From assembly GCA_019637645.1 (NCBI GenBank), contig JAHBVH010000065.1, positions 1 through 47,998 of the forward strand: a stretch of 47,998 nucleotides of DNA, read 5' to 3'. Both the position numbers and the translations under genes were made by a program. Source of the stretch: Caldilineaceae bacterium. GTDB lineage: Bacteria; Chloroflexota; Anaerolineae; Caldilineales; Caldilineaceae. The notes below the pieces were generated by a model. It ran no database searches. It was not told the DNA's origin and saw only the letters and a program-made list of their open reading frames with translations. Positions within the stretch are counted from its first letter, which is position 1, and every line of letters begins with the position of its first letter. This document shows positions 17,196 to 25,705 of the stretch, piece by piece.

Positions 17196-18587
17196 CTAAT
17201 CCAGAATGCGCAGGGGATCTTCCAGATACCCAACCAATGTTTGCAGGAATTGAGCAGCACGGGCACCGTCCACACTGCGATGATCACAGGAAAGCGTCAA
17301 GGTCAGCATGGGCTGGACTGCCGGTTGACCGTTGACCGGCACCACCCGATCGGTGAGCGCGCCCACGGCCAAGATCGCCGATTGGGGTGGATTGACAATG
17401 GCATTAAAGCGTTCAACGCCAAACATGCCCAAGTTGCTAATGGTAAAGGTGCCGTTGGCAAGGTCAGCCGGGGGCAGTTTGCCAGCTTGGGCCTTTTCCA
17501 CTAAATCCAGACGGCGGCTCGCAATTTCGCTCAGCCCTAAGCGGTCGGCTGCGTGAATGACCGGCACAAGCAGACCATCTTCCACCGCTACAGCCAGCCC
17601 AATATTGATCTCGCTATTTGCCACAATTTGTTCTTGCAGCCAACTAGCGTTGAGGCGCGGGTGTTTGCGCAAGGCCGCGGCCACGGCTTTCACAACCAGA
17701 TCCGTATAGGTGAGCTTGACCTTACTACGCGCCTGCAAAGATTTACGCCACTCACCGAGCGCCGTGGCATTGACATCGCGCTCCAGATAAAAGTGGGGAA
17801 CCGTTGTCCAGCTTTGTTGAAGCCGTTGGGCCATAATACGCCAAGGGCGACTCATGGGGATGACATCGACCGCGGCTGGCACGGGAACCCCTGGGGTTGG
17901 TGTACTTTCGGCCACCATCGTCGGGATGACGGTTGGTGTCACCGGTGGCGTCATGGGTGCGACGACGGGTACAGCCACCTTTGCCGTGCCATCTTGGACA
18001 GCCGCCAAGACATCGGCCGCGATCACAGCCCCATCGGGGCCACTGCCATGGATAGTCGCCAGATCGACGCCCTGTTCCGTCGCCAAACGGCGTGCTTTGG
18101 GCGAGGCCAACACTTTACCATTGCTACTGGGGGCCGTGTCATGGGCCGCCAAATAGGCCAACACATCTTCTTTTTGAATGCGCTCGCCAGTGGCTTTCAC
18201 CTGGCTGAGGTCAATCCCATGCTCGGCAGCCATGCGGGCGGCCACGGGCGTTGCGGCCAGGGTAGCCAGTGCTGGTGTCGTTGCTGGCGGTGGTTCTTTG
18301 CTGGGAGCTGGCATTGTTGCCGCTGGCGCTGCGCCAGGAACTGTTTCGCCTGGCGCCAACAGCCAGGCAATCACCTGGCCGACTGGTGCATCTTCGCCTT
18401 CGCGGAGGGTAACGCCCTGTAAAAGACCGCTGGCAGGCGCTTCAATTTCGACATCCGTTTTGTCGGTAGCAACGGTCATCAGCAGTTCGCCTTTGTTGAC
18501 CATTTCCCCCTCGCGTTTATGCCAGTTTAGTAAGGTACCCGTTTCCTGTGCCATGCCAAGGGCGGGCATAATTACTTCCTTTGCCAA
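17196..18587 (-). CDS. 2-oxoacid dehydrogenase E2 (dihydrolipoamide acyltransferase) with two E3-binding domains
   Basis: 463 aa. The N-terminal lipoyl domain (1-78) has the lipoylated lysine K43 in ATDKTDVEIEAPASG. Two peripheral-subunit-binding domains follow in tandem: about 112-147 (TPVAARMAAEHGIDLSQV...KEDVLAYL) and about 160-196 (ASPKARRLATEQGVDLATI...AADVLAAV). A Pro/Thr/Val-rich linker comes next. The catalytic acyltransferase domain starts near 240 and has H436 and D440 in SCDHRSVDGARAA. It transfers the acyl group from E1 to CoA as the core of a pyruvate or acetoin dehydrogenase complex. The start is a TTG behind AAAGGAG. The E1 genes lie upstream beyond an opposite-strand pair; no E3 gene is in the window. 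Confidence 0.93.
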   Translation of the reverse strand: MAKEVIMPALGMAQETGTLLNWHKREGEMVNKGELLMTVATDKTDVEIEAPASGLLQGVTLREGEDAPVGQVIAWLLAPGETVPGAAPAATMPAPSKEPPPATTPALATLAATPVAARMAAEHGIDLSQVKATGERIQKEDVLAYLAAHDTAPSSNGKVLASPKARRLATEQGVDLATIHGSGPDGAVIAADVLAAVQDGTAKVAVPVVAPMTPPVTPTVIPTMVAESTPTPGVPVPAAVDVIPMSRPWRIMAQRLQQSWTTVPHFYLERDVNATALGEWRKSLQARSKVKLTYTDLVVKAVAAALRKHPRLNASWLQEQIVANSEINIGLAVAVEDGLLVPVIHAADRLGLSEIASRRLDLVEKAQAGKLPPADLANGTFTISNLGMFGVERFNAIVNPPQSAILAVGALTDRVVPVNGQPAVQPMLTLTLSCDHRSVDGARAAQFLQTLVGYLEDPLRILD

Positions 18588-18786
18588 GATGTATGCTCCT
18601 TTAATGGATGATTGAAGCTAGCATCATCAACCAAAATTTTTATAACAATTTACAGAAATTTAACTTTCAGAATTGGAAGGATGCATCCTGTAAAGATTCT
18701 AATTTACTAGCAAAATCTATCACAAAGTTCCGTCCAAAACCTTACAGAACAGACATGAAGTCCTTACTTTCAAGAAAGGTCATCCG

Positions 18787-19329
18787 GTGAGCCGCTTTCC
18801 CATTCTAGCCTATGATGAAGTTAGTGATCCTGCCGTCCATGCTGTGTATGATGAAATCAAGGCCGAGTTGGGCTTTGGCATTGTGCCAAATCTCTTTAAA
18901 TCGATGGCGCTGCGCCCCAGCTTTCTCGAAACGCAGTGGTCCCACTTCCGCGCCACGGTGCTACAAGGCAGTCTACCGCGCACCCTCAAAGAGATGATTG
19001 GAGTTGCCATCTCCCAGACCAATGGAAGTGAGTATGCCCTACGAGTTCACCTACACAGTCTGTCCGCGTTGGGGATTAGCGAAGAGGTTCTTCATCTGTT
19101 AGTCACCGATATTGAACAGTGTCCGCTGCCGGAGCGACAGAAACAAGCGATCCTATTTGGTCTACGGGTAGCCACCCAACCAAAACAGGTGAGCGATCAA
19201 GAATACCACCGCCTCTACGCTCTGGGCTTGAGTGAGGCAGAAATCTTTGAACTGATTGCTACGGCTAATCTCTTCTTGGGCGTTAACCAGTATACCGATG
19301 CCATTATGCTCGAAATCGATCAATTATGA
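18787..19329 (+). CDS. AhpD/carboxymuconolactone-decarboxylase-like protein lacking the redox cysteines
   Basis: 180 aa. The helical AhpD-like fold is recognised from VPNLFKSMALRPSFLETQW, then LPRTLKEMIGVAISQTNGSEYALRVHLHSLSALGISEE. At the active site, where AhpD-family proteins have CxxC followed by a histidine (typically N-x-C-x-Y-C-x-x-x-H), this protein has SEYALRVH. Both cysteines are gone and the histidine remains. Hydroperoxide reduction by disulfide exchange is therefore unlikely. The GTG at 18787 follows AAAGG. The stop overlaps the start of the histidine kinase gene (ATGA), so the two are coupled. A ligand-binding or partner-sensing role for the kinase is a reasonable guess. Confidence 0.8.
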   Translation: MSRFPILAYDEVSDPAVHAVYDEIKAELGFGIVPNLFKSMALRPSFLETQWSHFRATVLQGSLPRTLKEMIGVAISQTNGSEYALRVHLHSLSALGISEEVLHLLVTDIEQCPLPERQKQAILFGLRVATQPKQVSDQEYHRLYALGLSEAEIFELIATANLFLGVNQYTDAIMLEIDQL

Positions 19330-20615
19330 CCAACCTTGCCCCATCCCAATCTAACACAAACTGCTCACCTACGCTACGACCACCCTCGCTCTCTATTCAA
19401 CTCCAAGCACTCTCTAGCCGGATCAATGCAGTCAACGAACTTGCCGCAGCACTCAATCAGTCCTTACAAATTAACGATATCCTCGGTGTAGTGAAACAAC
19501 AAGCCAAGTGGCTGCTGGACTTTCAATATTGCAGTATTTGTCTATGCGATGAAAATGGCACCCAACAGATCGAATCACTCTTTACGGTTGAAGGAGCCGC
19601 CAGCAGCCTGGTGGATGAACAAGTGCGATTGCTAGAACTCGCTATGCAGACGAAACAATCGCACTTATCCCAAGGAGCACAAGCCGCGTCACCCCATCTA
19701 CCGGCCTGCTCGTGGCTAGCCATGCCGATCGAAAGCGAAAAACACATCTGGGGGGCGATTGTCTTTGGTGATCCGCGCGCCCAGCACTATTCCCAAGAAG
19801 ATCTCCGCATTGCCACCCTCGTTGCCATGCAGCTTGCCAATGCCATTCGCAATGCCTATCGCTTTGCTGAGATCAACCAACTTTACGCCGAGTTAGAAGG
19901 TGCCTACAGCGAGTTGAGTCGCTCAGAACAGTTGCGTAATGACATGATGAATATGGTCGTCCATGACCTACGCAATCCCCTGAGTATCATCAACATGAGT
20001 TTAGAGTTTTTAGAGAACAAAGAGTTGGCAAATACCCATCGCATTCTTGAGCGCGCCAAGCGCGCCTCGGTCAATATGTTCAATTTGATCAACGATATGC
20101 TGGATCTTGGCAAGTTGGAAAGCAATGAATTTCACCTAGACCGCACCGCTATTGATATCACCCAGTGGCTACCGACGCTGGTTGATGATTGGCGGGTACG
20201 GGCCGCCAACGAACAGAAAACCGTGCAGTTACAGTTAGCGCCTGATTTGCCCCTTGTCTCAGCCGATCTGAATCTATTGCGCCGCGTCCTGGATAATTTG
20301 ATCGGCAATGCCTTCAAATATACCATTCGCCAGGGTGACATTGTCATCGGCGCAGAGCGGGAAGAGCAGAGCTTACACCTCTTTGTACGGGACAACGGCA
20401 TCGGCATTCCCCCTGCCTACCGCGACCGTGTCTTCGACAAATTTGTCCAGGTCACAGAAGCGGGCAAACCGCTGCGGCAAGGCTTTGGGCTAGGGCTCGC
20501 GTTTTGCAAACAGGTCATCCACGCGCATGGCGGCCAGATCTGGGCTGAATCGGAAGCACAACAGGGTAGCACCTTCCACATACGGCTTTCCCTCACGGCG
20601 TTAGCAACCAGCTGA
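19326..20615 (+). CDS. Cytoplasmic sensor histidine kinase with GAF domain
   Basis: 429 aa with no membrane segment. A GAF domain spans about 35-178 (ILGVVKQQAKWLLDFQYCSICL, then MPIESEKHIWGAIVFGD). A short coiled coil leads into HisKA with H213 in VVHDLRNPLS. The HATPase_c domain has the N box NLIGNAFKYT, G1 DNGIGIP and G2 FGLGLAF. It would autophosphorylate on H213 and pass the phosphate to an unlinked response regulator; none is encoded in the window. It is coupled by a 4-bp overlap to the AhpD-like gene and lies between the E2 and E1-beta genes on the opposite strand. Confidence 0.92.
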   Translation: MTNLAPSQSNTNCSPTLRPPSLSIQLQALSSRINAVNELAAALNQSLQINDILGVVKQQAKWLLDFQYCSICLCDENGTQQIESLFTVEGAASSLVDEQVRLLELAMQTKQSHLSQGAQAASPHLPACSWLAMPIESEKHIWGAIVFGDPRAQHYSQEDLRIATLVAMQLANAIRNAYRFAEINQLYAELEGAYSELSRSEQLRNDMMNMVVHDLRNPLSIINMSLEFLENKELANTHRILERAKRASVNMFNLINDMLDLGKLESNEFHLDRTAIDITQWLPTLVDDWRVRAANEQKTVQLQLAPDLPLVSADLNLLRRVLDNLIGNAFKYTIRQGDIVIGAEREEQSLHLFVRDNGIGIPPAYRDRVFDKFVQVTEAGKPLRQGFGLGLAFCKQVIHAHGGQIWAESEAQQGSTFHIRLSLTALATS

Positions 20616-20682
20616 CAAGCTGTCGGCAACCGATGCGCGTGCCACTTCGCGCGCCACTTCACGCGCCATGTAGGGTGAAGCA

Positions 20683-21714
20683 CTATTGCTTACCGCAGAG
20701 GGCTTTGGCCACTTCCATCACCTTTTCCGCCGTCGGTACGGTCATATCTTCTAGGACCGGCGAAAAGGGAATGGGCACATTCATGGCGCCCATGCGTTTC
20801 ACGGGCGCGTCCAGATAGTAAAAGGCACCGTCGGCGATCACCGAAGCGATTTCTGCGGTTGCGCCATATTGTTCATAGCCTTCATCGATCACAATGGCGC
20901 GACTCGTCTTCTTGGCCGATTCGATCAAGGTCTGCTTGTCAAGTGGCACCGTCGTGCGCGGGTCAACCACTTCGGCGCTAATGCCCAGTTCGGCCAACTT
21001 TTCCGCCGCTTCTAGGGCAATATGGACCATGCTGCTGGTGCCCACCAAGGTAATATCGGTGCCGGCGCGCTTAATATCAGCCACACCAAAGGGGATAGTA
21101 TAATCACCTTCCGGCACCGGCCCTTTGAGGGTATACATCATTTTGTCTTCAAAGATCGCAATCGGATTGTCGTCACGAATGGCCGTTTTCCAGAGCCCTT
21201 TGGCATCATAGGGCGTCGCAGGCACCGCAACCTTGAGCCCCGGAATGTGGCTCAGCCAGGCATGGAGCGATTGGGAATGTTGGGCTGCCGACCGCCGTGT
21301 CGCGCCCATGGTGGTGCGGAGCACTAGCGGAACTTTCAGCTTGCCGCCCGACATATAGTGCGTCTTCGCCGCTTGGTTGACCATCTGATCCATGGTAAGC
21401 GTCGTGAAATCACCAAACATAATATCAACAATCGGGCGCATGCCGGTGATGGCCGCGCCAACGCCAAGGCCAGCAATGCCCGCTTCGGAGATGGGCGAGT
21501 CGATCACCCGTTGCTTGCCAAATTCATCAACCAAGCCCAAGAGGACTTTGAAAGGGGTGCCTGCTTCGGCCACATCTTCCCCGATGATGAAGACCCGTTC
21601 ATCCCGCCGCATTTCTTCGGCAATGGCTTCCTTAATAGCCTCCCCAAAGGTGAGGACGCGCCCGCTCTGTCCGTTCGTACCCGGCCGGGGCCGATTGGCA
21701 TTATGCGTAGACAT
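20683..21714 (-). CDS. 2-oxoacid dehydrogenase E1 component, beta subunit
   Basis: 343 aa from the ATG at 21714, which has AGGAGG at an 8-base spacing; the frame is open 12 codons further back. Transketolase-like features: FGEAIKEAIAEEMRRDERVFIIGEDVAEAGTPF, DSPISEAGIAGLGVGAA, and the C-terminal transketolase domain with GTSSMVHIALEAAEKL and DEGYEQYGATAEIASV. It pairs with the alpha subunit to decarboxylate pyruvate or acetoin using thiamine diphosphate. Its start overlaps the end of the alpha-subunit gene by 14 bp, indicating translational coupling. Confidence 0.93.
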   Translation of the reverse strand: MSTHNANRPRPGTNGQSGRVLTFGEAIKEAIAEEMRRDERVFIIGEDVAEAGTPFKVLLGLVDEFGKQRVIDSPISEAGIAGLGVGAAITGMRPIVDIMFGDFTTLTMDQMVNQAAKTHYMSGGKLKVPLVLRTTMGATRRSAAQHSQSLHAWLSHIPGLKVAVPATPYDAKGLWKTAIRDDNPIAIFEDKMMYTLKGPVPEGDYTIPFGVADIKRAGTDITLVGTSSMVHIALEAAEKLAELGISAEVVDPRTTVPLDKQTLIESAKKTSRAIVIDEGYEQYGATAEIASVIADGAFYYLDAPVKRMGAMNVPIPFSPVLEDMTVPTAEKVMEVAKALCGKQ

Positions 21715-22738
21715 GTTGATCCACCTCCTCGGGGGCTGGGTAGGGCGCATTCAAAGCAAAGTCAACCGCGGCGGTCACTTCATTGCGCACATCGGTTTCA
21801 ATTTGTTCAAAAATATCGGCTTCTGCCAGCTTTTGGTCAACCATCCACTGCGCCAGTTGCTTCATGGGATCGCGCTCGGTACGCCAATAGCTTTCCTCAT
21901 CTTTGGGGCGATAATATTCACGGTTGACATCGCCCACATGGTGCCCGAGAAAGCGGTAGGTGTTACAAACCAGAAAAGCGGGGCCGCCCCCACGGCGCGC
22001 CCGTTCGACTAAGCGGCGCATGGTGAGAAAGACCTGGCGAATATCCTGGCCGTCTACTTCAACAGCCTGAATACCAAAGGCTTGAGCACGCCCAACCAGG
22101 GTACCCGCGGCGGCTTCGCTGCGGTGGGTATACTCACCATAGTTATTGTTTTCACAGACATAGATGACCGGCAGTTGCCATAGTTGGGCCATGTTGGCCA
22201 CTTCATAGAAGAGCCCCTGCCCGAGCGCGCCATCCCCAAAGAAGCAGACCGCCACTTGCTCGCTGCCACGCATCTTGATCGACAGGCCAGCCCCGGTGGC
22301 GATCCCAGCACTGCCGCCCACAATGGCATTCGCGCCCAGATTGCCCGTATCCTGATCGGCAATGTGCATAGAGCCCCCTTTGCCGCGACAGTAGCCCGCC
22401 TCTTTGCCTAATAGCTCAGCAAACATGCGGTCTAATTTGGCCCCTTTGGCCACACAATGGCCGTGACCACGGTGGGTGCTGGTGATATAATCATCTTGGT
22501 GGAGCGCTTCGCAGACGCCCACCGCCACGGCTTCTTCCCCAATGTAGAGATGGGTGAGGCCGGGCATTTTGCGGCTTAGATAAAGTTCATTGGCATTTTC
22601 TTCAAACGCCCGGATCTTCGCCATCTGTTCGTACATGTATAGCCACTGTTCACGGTCTATCGACGCGCTTTCTGCCGCGAGGACGGTCGCGTCGGTTACC
22701 GCATCCACAGCAAGGGCTGGTGCAGTCACTCCTGTCAC
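21701..22738 (-). CDS. 2-oxoacid dehydrogenase E1 component, alpha subunit (pyruvate/acetoin type)
   Basis: 345 aa starting at a GTG behind AGGAGA. It binds thiamine diphosphate through the GDGALGQG...ENNNYGEYT motif. It shows STHRGHGHCVAKGAKLDRMFAELLGK and CRGKGGSMHIAD, which resemble acetoin dehydrogenase alpha (AcoA) at least as much as pyruvate dehydrogenase alpha, so the substrate is left open. The reaction is oxidative decarboxylation with transfer of the acyl or acetaldehyde unit to the E2 lipoyl group. It is the first gene of the E1 operon. The 279-bp upstream region carries one hairpin-repeat core. Confidence 0.93.
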   Translation of the reverse strand: MTGVTAPALAVDAVTDATVLAAESASIDREQWLYMYEQMAKIRAFEENANELYLSRKMPGLTHLYIGEEAVAVGVCEALHQDDYITSTHRGHGHCVAKGAKLDRMFAELLGKEAGYCRGKGGSMHIADQDTGNLGANAIVGGSAGIATGAGLSIKMRGSEQVAVCFFGDGALGQGLFYEVANMAQLWQLPVIYVCENNNYGEYTHRSEAAAGTLVGRAQAFGIQAVEVDGQDIRQVFLTMRRLVERARRGGGPAFLVCNTYRFLGHHVGDVNREYYRPKDEESYWRTERDPMKQLAQWMVDQKLAEADIFEQIETDVRNEVTAAVDFALNAPYPAPEEVDQHVYA

Positions 22739-22947
22739 AGTTTGTTCTCCTGCTCATTGATCCATGGTTAGCCCATCGCTGCCGCTGGGACATAGCGACG
22801 CGTTCTAGCCAGGCAACCATTGGCTATGTCCACGGTTGGTGGATGGGCAAAAAAGGTTTACGGGGAACGGATTCTTCAATCGTTTTGATTATACACAGGA
22901 AGCAGAAGAATCATCAAATGGATTGGGGGGCTCGGCAGTTGAGCGGG

Positions 22948-22978
22948 AACCGGACAGGTTTTGAAAACCTGTCCGGTT
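22948..22978. repeat. Hairpin-repeat core, C-G variant
   Basis: AACCGGACAGGTTTT and AAAACCTGTCCGGTT pair perfectly around one G. At the position where most copies have T-A, this copy has a compensating G-C pair. Confidence 0.85.
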
Positions 22979-23017
22979 TGGCCCTGCGGACGGCTTAGGC
23001 GAAGGCTTTCGCGATCT

Positions 23018-24346
23018 TCAATAGCCGTTGACGGTGCGGAACGGCAGGAGCGGATGGGCAGGCCGCTGGGGGGTCAGCACTTGGGCATAGACTTGGGCAA
23101 CGCGTTCGGCGGTTGTCTCGATGCTATATTCTTGGCGCTTGGCAAGGGCGGCGCGGTGCATCTGCTGATAGAGCGCGCCATCATCCAAAATCTGCATCAT
23201 CCGGGTAGCAAATTCTTGGCTAGAATTGATCAAGAAACCATTGACGCCATCGTCGATCACCCCATCCAACGCCGGATCGCGCCAGGCAATGGTCGGCAAG
23301 CCGCAGGCAATTGCCTCGAGCGCTACCATGGGATGCACTTCACTTTGTGAGGTAGATAGCCAGAGGTCGGCGCTGTTATAGATCGCAGCCATCTGTTTGT
23401 AGTTGACCAACCCCGTTAAGAAGAGACGCTTCTGTAAGCCATCCCGTTGACGGCGCTCCTCCAGCTCGGCCCGGAGCGCGCCATCGCCCACCATGACCAA
23501 ATAGACATCGTCCCGGCGGCGGCAGAGCGTACGGAAGAGTTCATAGGCCAATAGAGGCCGTTTTTCCTGGTTCAAGCGGCCTACCCAAAGCAAAACCTTG
23601 GCATCCGCGGGCAAACCAAAACGGGTTTGCAGCTCATCGGAAGGCCAGGGATAGAAGTTGTCCAGCTTGATCCCGTTAGGAATAACCGTCACTGGTGGCG
23701 TCACAGCCAAGCCAGCTAAATAGCGGGCGGCTTTGGCCGAAGGGGTGATGACGGCGTCGGCTTTGTTACAGATGATCTGATCAAACTTTTCCACCGCCGA
23801 ATCTAGCAGCGGATCTAATAGGCTACCCAAAGCTTCTGGCAGATGATCCCAATAGTGCATATACTCCTTGGTCATCGTGTGATAGGTATAGACTAGGGGC
23901 AGGCCAAAGAGGGCAGAGACTTGCCACGCCAAGAAGTTGACGGAGGTGGAGGTATGAATATGGATGAGATCGAAGTGCGTCTCTTTAAACTTGTTGAGGA
24001 GCTTTAGCGAGATCGGATAGCTGAGATTAACGCCTTGTTTGGAATTAACGCGCACCGAAGAGAGCAGAAAGACATCCGAGCGCCCAGCACCACAATGTTC
24101 CTTCCAAGGGACAAACATAACAACGCGATGCCCCTGTTCCCGCAGCGCGGCCGCGAGTAGTTGCGAACTGGTATCAACCCCGCTGGCATACATGCCCTCT
24201 ACAAAAAAAGCGATCGTCAAGGGGCGCGTGGCGGGTGGTATATGCAGGGGCAGAGCCGATGCCCTTTCCGCTACCCTTACACGGACATCAGGTGTGGTTG
24301 AACTACGCGCCGGTAAACCAGGATTCAGAATGGGTTGATCGCTCAT
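23018..24346 (-). CDS. Glycosyltransferase family 4
   Basis: 442 aa. A disordered N-terminus is followed by a GT-B fold. The first Rossmann domain begins TIAFFVEGMYASGVDTSS and includes IHIHTSTSVNFLAWQVSALFGLPLVYTYH. The second has VLLWVGRLNQEKRP and the nucleotide-sugar site EVHPMVALEAIACGLPTIA, with the E-x7-E retaining signature. It probably transfers a sugar to lipid or cell-wall glycan in the cytoplasm or at the membrane; diacylglycerol and phosphatidylinositol-type transferases share this form. The ribosome-binding site is weak. It runs in the same direction as the PHP gene upstream, a pairing often seen, but with a 397-bp gap. Confidence 0.9.
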   Translation of the reverse strand: MSDQPILNPGLPARSSTTPDVRVRVAERASALPLHIPPATRPLTIAFFVEGMYASGVDTSSQLLAAALREQGHRVVMFVPWKEHCGAGRSDVFLLSSVRVNSKQGVNLSYPISLKLLNKFKETHFDLIHIHTSTSVNFLAWQVSALFGLPLVYTYHTMTKEYMHYWDHLPEALGSLLDPLLDSAVEKFDQIICNKADAVITPSAKAARYLAGLAVTPPVTVIPNGIKLDNFYPWPSDELQTRFGLPADAKVLLWVGRLNQEKRPLLAYELFRTLCRRRDDVYLVMVGDGALRAELEERRQRDGLQKRLFLTGLVNYKQMAAIYNSADLWLSTSQSEVHPMVALEAIACGLPTIAWRDPALDGVIDDGVNGFLINSSQEFATRMMQILDDGALYQQMHRAALAKRQEYSIETTAERVAQVYAQVLTPQRPAHPLLPFRTVNGY

Positions 24347-24743
24347 ATAGATAAGTTGTCTTCTAGCAAATTCATTGCTGTCACTTGGATGCCACTGTGC
24401 TCGCCATTAGGCAGCGTTTCTAGCTTGCCTAGGACTTACGAACCTAGTGCCTTGGCCCACTGAACAGCACTGTTCTGCCCACCACCCTACCGCCCGGTTG
24501 AGCACACCGGCACATAAAACATGCCTTCGTACTACCCTTCTTCAATGCATTACGTAGCAATAGGACAAAATGTTGCGGCCAGCTCACAGGGCTTTACCAT
24601 TCATGCCATACTGCTACTCTAAGTATATGCAATTCCAGCGTTGGATCTGTAGAATCTATACGGTTTATCACGACTTGTTTTCCTAGGTTGTAGGGTGCAG
24701 CCCACACCTGACAGGGGGATAGGCTAGCCTTTCAAACCACTTC
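24347..24743. other. Intergenic region without a recognised gene
   Basis: AT-richer than its surroundings. It holds a lone outer-arm fragment of the 83-bp repeat (CTAGGACTTACG at about 24430) and a short match to the GCTGAAGC family (AAATGTTGCGGCCAGCTCA at 24568). No long open frame or clear terminator. Confidence 0.5.
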
Positions 24744-25496
24744 TTAGGCATAATGCATAGCGGCATAGAGACGGCGCAACACGATCTGGCTACCGGGCGC
24801 TTTGGGAGCCGCTTGGACATACCCCAGCGTGCGCAGCAGTTGACGCCACCCATAGTTGGCAAAGAAGGTATAGGGGCGTGGACAAATTTGGGCCGTGGTC
24901 AACCGTTCTTGGAGCGCCTTGCGCAGATCTTGGGCGCTTTTCCCTGGAAAAGCCGTGGCCCCTTGGCCGATCATCGAGAGCACATGGGCATCGCTACACG
25001 CGACTTGGGCCAACCCCAATTGCTGTTGCATGATGGCCGCTTGCCGATTTACGCCTAGATTGGGTAGACTTGCGTTATAGGCTTCTAAGCCAACCAGCGT
25101 ATCAGCTAGGTTGGGCGTTTGCAGGGCATGACGGAGATGATGTTCCTGCAAACACCACGGCCAGCGTCCCCCTGGGTGGGCGGCGACACAGAGTCCGCCC
25201 AGTTGCGTGACATAGGCTATCGTTTCTACCAACGATAATTGGGCTGGCACCGGTTCGGTAATATAGAGCGCCAGCAGATGCCCTTCGGCAGTCGTCACTT
25301 CGCAGCCAGGGATGACTTCAATGCCATAGCGTGGGGCCAGTTCGAGTGCCTCCAATGCGCCGTCGATTTCATCGTGATCCGTAATCGCAATCACATCCAG
25401 ATCCGTGTGCCGCGCCACATGGGCGAGCACCGCCGCCACCGTGGCGGTGCCATCTTTGCTATAGGCTGTATGGATATGCAAATCTGCTTTTCCCAT
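24744..25496 (-). CDS. PHP-domain phosphoesterase
   Basis: 250 aa. Metal-binding motifs of the PHP family are in order: DLHIHTAYSKDG (HxH), ITDHDEIDG, PGCEVTT, VAAHPGG, and CSDAHV near 190. Members of this size hydrolyse phosphoesters such as 3',5'-nucleoside bisphosphate or act on short nucleic acid; the exact substrate is unknown. AAAGGAG precedes the ATG. Placed upstream of a glycosyltransferase on the same strand. Confidence 0.88.
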   Translation of the reverse strand: MGKADLHIHTAYSKDGTATVAAVLAHVARHTDLDVIAITDHDEIDGALEALELAPRYGIEVIPGCEVTTAEGHLLALYITEPVPAQLSLVETIAYVTQLGGLCVAAHPGGRWPWCLQEHHLRHALQTPNLADTLVGLEAYNASLPNLGVNRQAAIMQQQLGLAQVACSDAHVLSMIGQGATAFPGKSAQDLRKALQERLTTAQICPRPYTFFANYGWRQLLRTLGYVQAAPKAPGSQIVLRRLYAAMHYA

Positions 25497-25636
25497 TCCT
25501 CTTCTCCTTTACCAATTCCTTGATCCGCTGGCGATCCAATCTGGTAGTCTAGGGGGCCTATGCTAAGGGAAGATTGTGAAACGGTTAAAGCATGTTAAGG
25601 GGAGGTAAGCGGTTGTAAAGCGGACAAGGTTGGCAG

Positions 25637-25669
25637 AGCTGACAGGTTTGGTAAACCTGTCAGCTTTTT
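25637..25669 (+). terminator. Hairpin-repeat core acting as possible terminator
   Basis: AGCTGACAGGTTT pairs with AAACCTGTCAGCT around GGT and is followed by TTTT on the plus strand. It is a member of the same repeat family with compensating end pairs (AGC/GCT in place of GAC/GTC). Confidence 0.7.
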
Positions 25670-25705
25670 GGTACCCCCACCCACCTTTGTACAGAAGTCC
25701 TACAA

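Noticed and set aside
17553..18422. 289-codon plus-strand frame opposite the E2 gene.
   Set aside because: Antisense shadow: composition rich in His, Arg and Trp as expected from reading GC-rich Ala/Val/Pro codons backwards, no ribosome-binding site.
18787..19329. Active alkylhydroperoxidase AhpD.
   Set aside because: Both redox cysteines are replaced (SEYA), so the peroxidase function is not supported.
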